A stretch of DNA of 7,996 nucleotides from an uncultured bacterium (GTDB lineage: Bacteria; Desulfobacterota; WTBG01): assembly GCA_938024025.1 (NCBI GenBank), contig CALJBY010000115.1:1-7996 (forward strand). The letters are read 5' to 3'. Positions 1-6,925 of the stretch are shown here, piece after piece (position 1 is the first letter of the stretch; each line of letters starts with the position of its first letter). The notes under the pieces are model-generated. The model saw nothing but the letters and a program-made list of their open reading frames with translations. It searched no databases and had not been told where the DNA came from. Position numbers and translations under genes: made by a program.

Positions 1-1677
1 GCGTGTTTTTGCGGTAATGGTTGTTCCACCCAGCATCCGTGCAACTTCTTCCTCCCGCTCCTCGGGGGACCCAAGCTGCTTAACGAAGGTTTTCGTTCTT
101 CCCCTATTCACCTGCTTTGCAATAGTCTGGTGCAGGTCAGCGAAGGAAGCGATTTGAGGAAGATGGGTGATGCAAATCGTTTGCTGCCAGCGGGAAATTT
201 CTTTGAGTTTTCTGCCCACTACCTCAGCAGTTGCACCCCCTATACCGCTGTCTACTTCATCAAAGATGAGGGTAGCAGCTCCCGTAGTGCTCGCTACGAT
301 TTTCTTTAAAGCAAGAATTATTCGAGAAAGCTCTCCTCCGGAGGCAATTTTAGCAAGTGGTTTCAGACCTTCCCCGGGATTGGGCCCAAAAAGGAACTCA
401 GCCTCATCTAACCCCCGTTCGTTGAGGGTTGCATCTCCCAGGGGCACACAACCACCGGCCTGAGATTTTCCCTCTCCCCGTTCTGTGCTGAGCCTTACGG
501 AGAAAAGGGCTTTTTTCATGCCTAAACTTACCAGCTCCTCCTTGACCTTCTCGCTCAGCCGAGGAGCTACCTGTGATCTCCGGTGTGATAAATCCATGGC
601 GAGACGCATCGTCTCTTTTTCAATCTTCTGCTGCTCTTTGACAATCTTTTCCAGTGCAGCCTCGTTTGATTCTATCCGCTCAAGTTCTGCCTGCGCCTGT
701 GCCCGGGAGCGCATTATCTTCTCCAGCGATTCACCATACTTCTTCTTCAGTTTATTGATTTCGTCCAATCTTATTTCAACAGCTTCCAGCCGATCAGCGG
801 CAAAGTCTATTGTATCTGAGTAGTCCTTAAGGGAGTGGGCTACATCTTCTATCTGGTAGAGTGCAGTCTCAAGTGTTGTAAAGAGGGGGGAAGTGGAACT
901 ATCAATGGCAAGGACTTCCCTTAGATTGGCCAGCGATTCACGTAAGCGCTCCAAGACGGAATTCTGGTTGTGATAGATAGTACCGTAAGCGGCTTCCGTG
1001 AGCTCGACAAGCTTTTGAGCATGGCTGAGAATATTTTTCTCCTCTTTGAGTGCCTCTTCTTCTCCCTTCTCCAGGCGGGCACCCTCAATCTCTTTGATTT
1101 GAAAGCGCAGAAATTCACTTTTTTGTACCTTGCCGCTTTCTTCCCGCTCCAGTTCCTGGCGTTTTCGGTAAAGCTTCAACAGGGTTCGGTAGCCCTGTTC
1201 AACGCGGTTTCTTAAGGGAACAAGATTGCCAAACGTATCCAAAATATCAATATGGTTATCTACTACAAGCAGGGTCTGGTGTTCGTGCTGTCCTGAGATG
1301 CTAATCAAGTCCATACCTAGCAGGGTAAGCATCTGCAGTGTGGCACTATCACCATTGATAAAGGATTTGCTCTTTCCCCTGTGTGAGATTATCCTTTTGA
1401 GCAGCACATTTTCATCCGGTTCAATTCCCCACCCCTTTAATGTATCAACAATCGGACCGTGGTGCCCCCCGTCAAAGAGCGCTTCAACTACAGCTGATTC
1501 TTCTGAAGCGCGAACCATTTCCGCCGAGGCCTTTCCACCGAGCAACAGGGTAAGCGCTCCCACAATGATGGATTTTCCAGCCCCTGTTTCACCGGATAAG
1601 ATATTTAACCCTTCCGAGAACGAGAGACTCAGGGTATCAATAATGGCAAAGTTCTTAACGCGTAGTTCTCTTAGCAT
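1..1677 (-). CDS. recN: DNA repair protein RecN, C-terminus cut by window edge
   Basis: RecN is an SMC-like ATPase of the cytoplasm that acts early in recombinational repair of double-strand breaks. I read 559 uninterrupted codons up to the left edge. Visible signatures are Walker A SGETGAGKS (residues 28-36), the RecN-typical SGQHEHQ motif (about 128-134), a long charged Lys/Glu-rich coiled-coil region (roughly 155-370), the ABC signature ASGGELSR (from 445) and Walker B TLIFDEVDSGIGG (Asp 473), followed by ITHLPQIA. The protein breaks off after MLGGTTITAKTR; since RecN is usually about 550-570 residues, only a few residues should be missing. The ATG at 1677 is fixed by an in-frame TAA two codons upstream (1684-1686). 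No Shine-Dalgarno sequence precedes it; instead a strong hairpin ends 11 bases before the start. It lies 119 bases downstream of nadK on the same strand and may have its own promoter. Confidence 0.96.
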   Translation of the reverse strand, partial: MLRELRVKNFAIIDTLSLSFSEGLNILSGETGAGKSIIVGALTLLLGGKASAEMVRASEESAVVEALFDGGHHGPIVDTLKGWGIEPDENVLLKRIISHRGKSKSFINGDSATLQMLTLLGMDLISISGQHEHQTLLVVDNHIDILDTFGNLVPLRNRVEQGYRTLLKLYRKRQELEREESGKVQKSEFLRFQIKEIEGARLEKGEEEALKEEKNILSHAQKLVELTEAAYGTIYHNQNSVLERLRESLANLREVLAIDSSTSPLFTTLETALYQIEDVAHSLKDYSDTIDFAADRLEAVEIRLDEINKLKKKYGESLEKIMRSRAQAQAELERIESNEAALEKIVKEQQKIEKETMRLAMDLSHRRSQVAPRLSEKVKEELVSLGMKKALFSVRLSTERGEGKSQAGGCVPLGDATLNERGLDEAEFLFGPNPGEGLKPLAKIASGGELSRIILALKKIVASTTGAATLIFDEVDSGIGGATAEVVGRKLKEISRWQQTICITHLPQIASFADLHQTIAKQVNRGRTKTFVKQLGSPEEREEEVARMLGGTTITAKTR

Positions 1678-1688
1678 GAGGGATTAGT

Positions 1689-1753
1689 GATGCTACCCGC
1701 GCACCCTGATTAAATAAGCTTCGCTGGTAACCGGGCAGGCAGCGCGGGGCATC
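1689..1753 (-). promoter_or_regulatory. Imperfect long hairpin in the recN 5' leader
   Basis: Read on the minus strand, GATGC-CCCGCGC (1753-1742) pairs with GCGCGGG-TA-GCATC (1702-1689), giving 7 plus 5 pairs interrupted only by a two-base bulge. Inside, after a 2x2 internal loop, CAGG (plus 1736-1739) pairs with CCTG (plus 1705-1708), for about 16 pairs in total around a 27-base terminal loop. The 3' arm ends 11 bases before the recN ATG, inside the expected ribosome footprint. No T-run follows on the recN strand, so it does not look like a terminator. The pairing is seen directly; a role in mRNA stability or translation control is inference. Confidence 0.55.
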
Positions 1754-1759
1754 CCGGGA

Positions 1760-1788
1760 ATTAAATTATTTTTAAATTGTGCCGGTAA
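1760..1788 (-). promoter_or_regulatory. Candidate sigma70-type promoter for recN
   Basis: On the minus strand TTACCG (plus 1783-1788, 3 of 6 matches to the -35 consensus) is followed after 17 bases by TTTAAT (plus 1760-1765, 5 of 6 to the -10 consensus), with an AT-rich spacer. It lies just past the nadK stop codon. The predicted start site, near 1753, falls exactly at the 5' arm of the hairpin in front of recN. The -35 is weak and AT-rich spacers yield chance matches, so this is tentative. Confidence 0.35.
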
Positions 1789-1796
1789 CAGGGGGT

Positions 1797-2651
1797 TTAT
1801 CGTTCCCCCCATCTCAGTTTTCTTCTCAAGAGTTCAAAGTAGGTTTTGAGAGGAGAGCACACGAGATGAATATAACTTCCTGCCTTTTGTGCTTCTATCA
1901 CATCCTCCCCCCTGAGTGGAATGCCAATCTGTCCGTCCAGGGTAATATGGACATCCTGTTTGGTTGCTTTAAGAATGACCCGTATCGTAACATCGTCCGG
2001 TACTACGAGTGGCCTGTTGGTAAGGGTGTGAGGACAAATCGGGTTTACAATGATAGAATTGAGGGTAGGATACACTACCGGTCCTCCCGCAGCAAGGGAA
2101 TATGCAGTCGAACCCGTGGGGGTAGAGAGAATAAGACCATCCGCCTTGAAGGTAGTAAGGTACCCTCCATCAATGTAGGTTTCAAGATCGATAATGCGAG
2201 CGAGAGCCCCCTTGTTTATTACAATATCATTGAGTACGTTACTCTCGCTTATGATTTCATCACGGCGATAAACGGTAGCTTTAAGCATCAGTCGTTTTTC
2301 CGTTACGAAATCTCCCCCCACTACCTTTTCGAGCACCTCGAAGGTTTCTTCTTTAAACGTCTCGGTGAGGAAACCTAATCCACCCAGGTTAATTCCTAAA
2401 ACCGGGATAGATTCAACCCCTTTTAGCCGCGCTGCGCTCAAAAGGGTTCCGTCTCCCCCTAAAACAATGAGGAGATCTGCTTGCGAGGGTATTGCAGGTA
2501 TCTCAACAGGGTGGGAACATCCTACTTTCTCTGCAATAGCAGGGTCAACAACAGCTCTTATTTTCCTTGTTTCAAGCCAGCCAATAATTTCTCTGGTCAG
2601 GGAGAGTGCTTCAGGTTTATTTCTTTTGGCAATAATTCCATATGTTTTCAC
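1797..2651 (-). CDS. nadK: NAD kinase (ATP/polyphosphate-NAD kinase)
   Basis: NAD kinase phosphorylates NAD to NADP in the cytoplasm, the only route to NADP in most bacteria. From the GTG at 2651 the protein has 284 residues, a normal family length. It shows the KTYGIIAKRN N-terminal strand, GGDGT nucleotide motif (65-69), GINLGGLGFLTE (86-97), NDIVI (141-145) and the family signature GSTAYSLAAGGP (180-191). The frame stays open to an ATG at 2708, which would add 19 residues (MVEKAQCTARKHECTESTT) without resemblance to the family. I prefer GTG because GAGAG lies 7 bases before it, while the ATG has no Shine-Dalgarno sequence, and because homologues begin at about this position. recN follows 119 bases downstream on the same strand, a neighbour pair also found in enterobacteria. 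rarA is divergent. Confidence 0.95.
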   Translation of the reverse strand: MKTYGIIAKRNKPEALSLTREIIGWLETRKIRAVVDPAIAEKVGCSHPVEIPAIPSQADLLIVLGGDGTLLSAARLKGVESIPVLGINLGGLGFLTETFKEETFEVLEKVVGGDFVTEKRLMLKATVYRRDEIISESNVLNDIVINKGALARIIDLETYIDGGYLTTFKADGLILSTPTGSTAYSLAAGGPVVYPTLNSIIVNPICPHTLTNRPLVVPDDVTIRVILKATKQDVHITLDGQIGIPLRGEDVIEAQKAGSYIHLVCSPLKTYFELLRRKLRWGER

Positions 2652-2740
2652 GGTAGTACTCTCTGTGCATTCGTGCTTTCTTGCGGTACACTGAGCCTTT
2701 TCTACCATGAAATCTGTACGGTGTCTATGTAAAAAATTGA

Positions 2741-2768
2741 TTGAAAATCATCAGCTGCCTGTGATAAC
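2741..2768 (+). promoter_or_regulatory. Candidate sigma70-type promoter for rarA
   Basis: TTGAAA (2741-2746, 5 of 6 to the -35 consensus) is separated by 16 bases from GATAAC (2763-2768, 4 of 6 to the -10 consensus) in the divergent nadK/rarA region, about 50 bases before the rarA ATG. The -10 overlaps a 15-base inverted repeat. The prediction is by eye and modest. No equally good promoter was seen for nadK on the other strand. Confidence 0.35.
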
Positions 2769-2776
2769 GTTTATCA
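2762..2776. repeat. Inverted repeat in nadK/rarA divergent region
   Basis: TGATAACGTTTATCA has 6-base arms (TGATAA/TTATCA) around CGT and overlaps the predicted rarA -10. A second smaller dyad, TGATT-GAA-AATCA, lies at 2738-2750, its centre 25 bases upstream. Both begin TGAT and end ATCA. They could be operator half-sites for a dimeric regulator, but short AT-rich dyads are common by chance. Confidence 0.3.
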
Positions 2777-2820
2777 GGAGAATCTACCTCTCGTGAACTA
2801 CAACCCGTTGAAAAGAGCAT

Positions 2821-4158
2821 ATGGACCTGTTTGAAAACCTTCCAAGCGATCACAATACGGAAACTTCCCCCCTGGCTGACCGTATGAGGCCACACAGTCT
2901 GGACGAATTTGAAGGACAAAACCACCTGTTGGGTAAAGACTGTTTGCTCAGAAAGGCAATAGAAAGTGGTGAGATATGTTCTCTTATCCTCTGGGGACCC
3001 CCGGGTACGGGCAAAACAACACTGGCATACATCATTGCCCAGAGCGCTCCCTGTGATTTTGTTTCTTTCAGTGCCGTTACTTCCGGCATCAAAGAGATAA
3101 AGGGGGTGATAGAGGCAGCACAGAAGCAGAGAAGGTTCCCTCAGAGAAAAACCCTCCTTTTCGTTGATGAAATCCACCGATTCAATAAAGCGCAACAAGA
3201 TGCCTTTTTACCGCACATAGAAAAAGGGGTTATTACCTTTATTGGGGCGACTACGGAGAATCCATCCTTTGAGGTTGTTTCTCCCCTCCTGTCCCGTTCT
3301 CAGGTGGTTGTGCTTAAGACCTTGAGCGAAGATGACCTGCTTGCCATTTTACATCGTGCCTTAGCTGATACGGAACGCGGTTTGGGAAAGCTAGCGGTGG
3401 CAGTAGAGCCAGAGGCATTGACCCACATAGCTCGTTCGTCCCAGGGTGACGCTCGCAGGGCCCTCAATGTCCTTGAAATCCTCGCACAAACGACAGCACC
3501 CACCGTTAAGGGGGTGAGGGAAATTACTCTGGCTGCCGCTGCAGAAGCCATGCAAAAAAAATCTCTTCTCTATGACAAAAGTGGTGAGGAGCACTACAAC
3601 CTCATCTCTGCACTCCACAAGAGTATGCGAGGAAGCGATCCTGATGCAGCTCTTTACTGGCTGGCGAGAATGCTTGAGGCGGGAGAAGATCCACTCTATC
3701 TGGCTCGTAGAATGGTACGCTTTGCTTCAGAAGATATAGGAAATGCCGACCCGCAGGCATTGCAGGTTGCCATCTCTGCAAAGGAGGCATTTCATTTTGT
3801 TGGACTGCCCGAGGGAAAACTGGCCCTTGCCCAAGCTGCCGTCTATCTGGCAACAGCCCCAAAAAGCAACGCAATCTACCGTGCTTATGCATCTGCAGTG
3901 ACTGACATTAAACGTGAAGGCTCCCTTCCCGTTCCCCTCCACATAAGAAATGCTCCCACGAGACTCATGAAAGACCTGGGCTATGGAAAGGGCTACCGAT
4001 ATGCCCATAGCTATGAGCAGGCCTATGTCCAGCAAGAATACCTTCCCGAGAAGCTCAAAGGAAGGCGCTATTATAATCCCACTGAAAGAGGATTTGAAAA
4101 GATCATAAAAAGCCGGTTACATCAGTGGAAAAAGCCGGGAGGGAAAAAGCCCACGTAG
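2821..4158 (+). CDS. rarA: Replication-associated recombination protein A (RarA/MgsA, AAA+ ATPase)
   Basis: RarA (MgsA; eukaryotic relative WRNIP1) is a tetrameric AAA+ ATPase, related to clamp-loader subunits, that acts at stalled replication forks and single-strand/double-strand junctions. The 445-residue protein is full length. It starts MDLFEN, as is common in the family, followed by PLADRMRP (17-24), Walker [10 protein letters not shown] (59-67), Walker [11 protein letters not shown] (112-121), sensor 1 GATTENPSF (142-150), a likely arginine finger in LLSRS (Arg 159), sensor 2 GDARRALN (209-216) and the C-terminal MgsA region (about 250-425) with [18 protein letters not shown] and [11 protein letters not shown]. 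The tail is basic (KKPGGKKPT). Only a weak AGAG lies before the ATG. It is a single gene, divergent from nadK and convergent with the DUF1285-like gene, with 27 bases between the two stop codons. Confidence 0.97.
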   Translation: MDLFENLPSDHNTETSPLADRMRPHSLDEFEGQNHLLGKDCLLRKAIESGEICSLILWGPPGTGKTTLAYIIAQSAPCDFVSFSAVTSGIKEIKGVIEAAQKQRRFPQRKTLLFVDEIHRFNKAQQDAFLPHIEKGVITFIGATTENPSFEVVSPLLSRSQVVVLKTLSEDDLLAILHRALADTERGLGKLAVAVEPEALTHIARSSQGDARRALNVLEILAQTTAPTVKGVREITLAAAAEAMQKKSLLYDKSGEEHYNLISALHKSMRGSDPDAALYWLARMLEAGEDPLYLARRMVRFASEDIGNADPQALQVAISAKEAFHFVGLPEGKLALAQAAVYLATAPKSNAIYRAYASAVTDIKREGSLPVPLHIRNAPTRLMKDLGYGKGYRYAHSYEQAYVQQEYLPEKLKGRRYYNPTERGFEKIIKSRLHQWKKPGGKKPT

Positions 4159-4160
4159 GC
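4144..4160 (-). terminator. Weak intrinsic-terminator-like hairpin after the DUF1285-like gene
   Basis: On the minus strand, 25 bases past the stop of the small gene, GCCT-ACGT-GGGC folds into a 4-pair stem (one G-U) followed directly by TTTTT. It lies within the 3' end of the convergent rarA. The stem is short, so termination would be weak. No terminator for rarA was recognised. Confidence 0.25.
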
Positions 4161-4185
4161 CATGGCAGATAATCGGGTTGCACAC

Positions 4186-4644
4186 TTACAGGTTTTTCAG
4201 GTGGATCTTACTGTCTTCAATCACAAGGTAGTAGTTTTGCCCATCCTGCTCCAAAAACTCGGCAAGCTGGTAATAGGCATTTCTTAGGAGACGGGCTTCA
4301 TAAAGCCCCTCCTTGACCTTACAATATAAAACATTATCGTGGCCCACCCGCAGCGTATCTGCCTGTAATCGTTCTTCCGTTCCGTCATTAAGTTTTACGA
4401 CGAGGGAGGGCGACTGTCCGGAATCAGACGGTAGACACACTTCTTGAATAACAAAGGGGGTATCCTCCACCTCTAGGTAACATTTCTCCCCATCCATTGA
4501 GAGGATATACCTGCCTGAAGGATCTTGAGCAAGGCTCTGGTTGAGGTAGAGATAGATCTTTTTGTTAATAATGGGAAGATCTTGATAGTACCAATTGCCT
4601 TCTTTGTCTATTCGAATGTGACAGGGAGGGACATCTTCCGGCAT
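4186..4644 (-). CDS. DUF1285-like small protein of unknown function
   Basis: The product has 152 residues from the ATG at 4644. It resembles the DUF1285 family (Pfam PF06938 from memory): HIRIDKEGNWYYQDLPI (9-25), a Gly-Arg-Tyr turn with ILSM, then CYLEVEDTPFVIQEV (55-69) and, near the C-terminus, LYCKVKEGLYEARLLRNAYYQLAEF (106-130). No signal peptide or membrane segment is visible, so a cytoplasmic protein of small beta-rich domains is likely. The function of the family is unknown to me. The frame stays open to a GTG at 4689 that abuts the ppiD stop codon and would add 15 residues. I prefer the ATG because AAGGGA lies 9 bases upstream and the family similarity begins just after it. It follows ppiD by 45 bases and is probably cotranscribed. 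Confidence 0.75.
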   Translation of the reverse strand: MPEDVPPCHIRIDKEGNWYYQDLPIINKKIYLYLNQSLAQDPSGRYILSMDGEKCYLEVEDTPFVIQEVCLPSDSGQSPSLVVKLNDGTEERLQADTLRVGHDNVLYCKVKEGLYEARLLRNAYYQLAEFLEQDGQNYYLVIEDSKIHLKNL

Positions 4645-4689
4645 ACCTGTTTTTCCCTTAAAAGCGTATGAAACGTTATGGCAACACAC

Positions 4690-6585
4690 CTACAGCGTTA
4701 GAAAGATCTTGGTCTCGGCTTCTGCCTTCAAACTTTCCAGCCAGAGTCGTGCCCGTTCATCTCTTTTTTGTTGCATCAATTGCTCTCGTTTTGCCTCTTT
4801 TTCTGACAAGAACTGCTCTTGGTCAACCTCTTCCCGTTCTTTGAGTGCGACCAGAAAGTAGGCGGGTCCATTGCTGTAAACCTTTTGCGGAAAAGGGTTT
4901 TCAGGGGTTAAGGTAAAGGCCTCCTCTATAAGCTCTTCAAGGGGACCAATTTGCCCTATAAAGTTACTTCGTCTCGTAAAAAAACCTGTTTCCTGGATGG
5001 TTATACCCTCTCTCTCGGCTATCTGATCCATTGAAGCCCCCGCGGCAAGCTCTTTTAGCAGTTCATCTGCTTTCGTTTGTGCCACCTCTTGGCCCTTGTC
5101 CCTCTTCACCCTTCTCTCCACCTGTTCCTTGACTTCCTCCAGCGTGGGCAGGTAGGATTTTTCGAGTGCTATCAGCTGGAAGACATAGTAGTTCTTTGCC
5201 ACCTGTACTACAGGGCTGACTTCCCCCTCTTGCAGCACGAATACGGCATTGTTGCAATCCTTGTTTATGCCAATTCCCTCGATGGGTTCTCCCTCTGCAA
5301 AAAACCCGGTTTCAGTAACCGGTAATTCATTTTCTTGTGCATAGGAAATGAGATTTCCGCTCCGATAAATGAGACTGCCGGCACGACGTGCCTCTTTCCT
5401 GACAAGCTCCGCTGCTTTTTCACTTTTTAACTCTTCTTCAATCAGGATTTGTGCCTTCTCAAGGGGTTCTGTTTTCTCTTCTTCCCGAGCCTCTACCTTA
5501 ATAATATGGAAGCCGAGCGGTGTTCTCACGACAGGACCTAACTCTCCGGCTTTCAGGGAAAAAGCCGATTCCTCAAACTCTTTAACCATCTGTCCCTGCT
5601 CAAAAAAGCCCAAATCACCGCCCTTTGATGCTGTGGCAGTATCCTTTGAGAACTGTTGGGCCAGCTTTGCGAAGTCACCGCCTTCTTCAATCTGCGTTCT
5701 CAAATCCACCGCCTTTTTTCGGGCCTTTTCTTCAGCGTCACTGCCTTCCTGCGGGTTAACCTCTATCAGGATATGACGGGCGCTCACCCGTTTCTTTTGG
5801 GTAAAACGCTCTGTATTCATACGGTAGTACTGTTCCACTTCTTCGGGCGGGACCTCCGCTTCTGCCTTGAAGTGCTCGGGATCAAAGGATAGATATCGTA
5901 CCTTTACCCTGTCAGGTATCCTGTAATCTTCTTTTGTTTTTTCAAAAAAGTCTTCGAGCTCTTGTGGTGTAATCTCAACCGCGTCATCGAAAGTGAGAGG
6001 GTTGACTTTTATAAAAGCAAGATTTACCTTTTCATTTTCCAGTCCATAGAGATCAAAAAGCTCTCTGTCGGTAAGCTTAGCGGTGTTTTTTACATTATCC
6101 ATAAGTTTTGAGATGATCGTATTGGTCCGTACAGCCTTTTCAAACTCGCTTGGACTCATGCGGTTAGCGGAAAGCTGTCTCAGGTAGAGCTCCTTGTCAA
6201 ATCCCCCTGCTCCCTGAAAGGCGGGGGTTTGTGCTATTTCTTTTCTGGTTTCATCCAAGCTCACCGAAATACCAAGACGGTCTGCTTCCAACAGTATAAG
6301 GGTCCGTTCAATGAGATCATCCAGTGCGCTCTGCCGCAGTTGTTTTAACTCTTCTTCGGTGAAGGAGGTTTTATTGTAAACATTCCTTGATACCATCAAC
6401 ATATTTTCATAATTTTTCTCATACTGCTTGCGGGTTATCTTATAGTCGTTAACTGTGGCAACCACCGATTGTCCCGGTCCGCTCTGTCCGCTGTAGCCGT
6501 AAAAGAACACAAACACAATGATGATGATGCCAAAGGCAACATATACGAACCACGATCTTGTCTGCTTTCTCATCCATCCTAACAT
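4690..6585 (-). CDS. ppiD: PpiD-type membrane-anchored periplasmic foldase (PpiC domain, SurA-like N-terminus)
   Basis: PpiD-family proteins are inner-membrane-anchored chaperones that hold newly exported proteins in the periplasm near the Sec translocon, using SurA-like and parvulin (peptidyl-prolyl isomerase) folds. The 631 residues match E. coli PpiD in length. A short basic cytoplasmic N-terminus (MLGWMRKQTR) precedes one membrane helix (about 11-30), then a SurA-N-like helical region (about 40-220) beginning VVATVNDYKITRKQYEKNY. A clear PpiC domain lies at about 267-365 (VSARHILIEV, GGDLGFFEQGQMV, FSLKAGELG, PLGFHIIKVE). A degenerate second parvulin-like stretch covers about 480-585, and the charged C-terminus is helical. 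GGGGGAG (6594-6600) lies 8 bases before the ATG. It leads a likely two-gene operon with the DUF1285-like gene and is divergent from mreB. Many genomes annotate such proteins simply as SurA N-terminal or PpiC-type isomerases, so orthology to E. coli PpiD is architectural. Confidence 0.9.
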   Translation of the reverse strand: MLGWMRKQTRSWFVYVAFGIIIIVFVFFYGYSGQSGPGQSVVATVNDYKITRKQYEKNYENMLMVSRNVYNKTSFTEEELKQLRQSALDDLIERTLILLEADRLGISVSLDETRKEIAQTPAFQGAGGFDKELYLRQLSANRMSPSEFEKAVRTNTIISKLMDNVKNTAKLTDRELFDLYGLENEKVNLAFIKVNPLTFDDAVEITPQELEDFFEKTKEDYRIPDRVKVRYLSFDPEHFKAEAEVPPEEVEQYYRMNTERFTQKKRVSARHILIEVNPQEGSDAEEKARKKAVDLRTQIEEGGDFAKLAQQFSKDTATASKGGDLGFFEQGQMVKEFEESAFSLKAGELGPVVRTPLGFHIIKVEAREEEKTEPLEKAQILIEEELKSEKAAELVRKEARRAGSLIYRSGNLISYAQENELPVTETGFFAEGEPIEGIGINKDCNNAVFVLQEGEVSPVVQVAKNYYVFQLIALEKSYLPTLEEVKEQVERRVKRDKGQEVAQTKADELLKELAAGASMDQIAEREGITIQETGFFTRRSNFIGQIGPLEELIEEAFTLTPENPFPQKVYSNGPAYFLVALKEREEVDQEQFLSEKEAKREQLMQQKRDERARLWLESLKAEAETKIFLTL

Positions 6586-6672
6586 GGGTTTTTCTCCCCC
6601 TTTCTATAAATGTTCCTGATGCTTTAGCTCACAGCATGATGCAGGATTTACAATGAATATTCAATAAAAAAT

Positions 6673-6720
6673 GGTGTGTACATAAAGATCTGAGCTTGCA
6701 TGGTGCCATGCTTGCACACC
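6673..6720. repeat. Nested inverted repeats upstream of ppiD
   Basis: The outer arms GGTGTG (6673-6678) and CACACC (6715-6720) enclose an inner dyad GCATGG-TG-CCATGC (6698-6711). Two direct GCTTGCA copies (6694-6700 and 6710-6716) overlap the inner arms. It lies roughly 90-135 bases before the ppiD start and could be a cruciform-prone or protein-binding site. Confidence 0.45.
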
Positions 6721-6868
6721 GGCAAGCCAGCAGGCTAAAAGATTCTTTCTCCTGAAAGCTTGCTGTATCACATATCTCAGATTACACATCCCGTATTTTT
6801 ATTTAAGCCTAGCATGTTACCAAAAGAAACCTAAAAAGCAAGCGCTTTTATGATATTATTTGCTTGCA
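6694..6868. repeat. Cluster of six GCTTGC/GCAAGC hexamers
   Basis: Copies are at 6694-6699 (+), 6710-6715 (+), 6722-6727 (-), 6758-6763 (+), 6838-6843 (-) and 6862-6867 (+). Three plus copies extend to GCTTGCA. Under uniform base composition fewer than 0.1 would be expected in 175 bases, and I found only about five others in the rest of the window. Orientation and spacing are irregular, so this is not a CRISPR or tandem array; a set of regulator binding sites is the simplest reading. Confidence 0.5.
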
Positions 6869-6891
6869 TTAAAATTTTAATCTGCTACTAT
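6864..6891 (+). promoter_or_regulatory. Candidate extended -10 promoter for mreB
   Basis: TTGCAT (6864-6869, 4 of 6 to the -35 consensus) is followed after 16 bases by TACTAT (6886-6891, 4 of 6), preceded by TGC, so it is an extended -10 of the form TGnTACTAT. The spacer carries most of a perfect 14-base palindrome, ATTAAAATTTTAAT (6868-6881). The -35 overlaps the last GCTTGCA copy. The predicted transcript start near 6898 gives a leader of about 133 bases before the mreB ATG. Confidence 0.5.
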
Positions 6892-6925
6892 CAAAAATTA
6901 TTCATTTTGGGGATCTGCGGGTTTT

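Noticed and set aside
167..1687. Plus-strand open frames at 167-463, 485-823, 970-1215 and 1226-1687
   Set aside because: They lie opposite the uninterrupted recN frame with its ATPase motifs, have Ser/Phe-rich low-complexity translations and no family resemblance.
1724..1738. CTG-N9-CAG resembling a LexA box before recN
   Set aside because: The E. coli-type box needs CTG-N10-CAG. The spacing is off by one and it lies downstream of the predicted promoter inside the hairpin loop. No Gram-positive-type GAAC-N4-GTTC box was seen either.
1779..2378. Plus-strand open frame of 199 codons opposite nadK
   Set aside because: The nadK frame carries all NAD kinase motifs. This frame shows no recognisable domain and no ribosome binding site.
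2737..2751. FNR-like site TTGAT-N5-ATCAT near rarA
   Set aside because: FNR sites have a 4-base spacer and end ATCAA. Spacing and the last base both deviate, and rarA has no expected oxygen link.
2793..2834. Short frame from GTG at 2793 (13 codons) overlapping the rarA start, possible leader peptide
   Set aside because: AGGAG is 12 bases from the GTG, which is too far, and the peptide has no attenuation-type codon run.
2725..4035. Minus-strand open frames overlapping rarA, the longest at 2725-3198
   Set aside because: rarA is complete with all AAA+ motifs in the plus frame. The antisense translations resemble nothing.
5077..5892. Plus-strand open frames opposite ppiD
   Set aside because: They are antisense shadows of a well-supported 631-residue protein.
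6834..6849. AAAAGC-AAGC-GCTTTT stem as an intrinsic terminator
   Set aside because: The stem is short and AT-rich, with no upstream gene on either strand ending there and no long T-run after it.
6694..6868. GCTTGC repeats as a CRISPR-like or iteron array
   Set aside because: Copies are only 6-7 bases, in mixed orientation with irregular spacing. No replication or cas gene is nearby.
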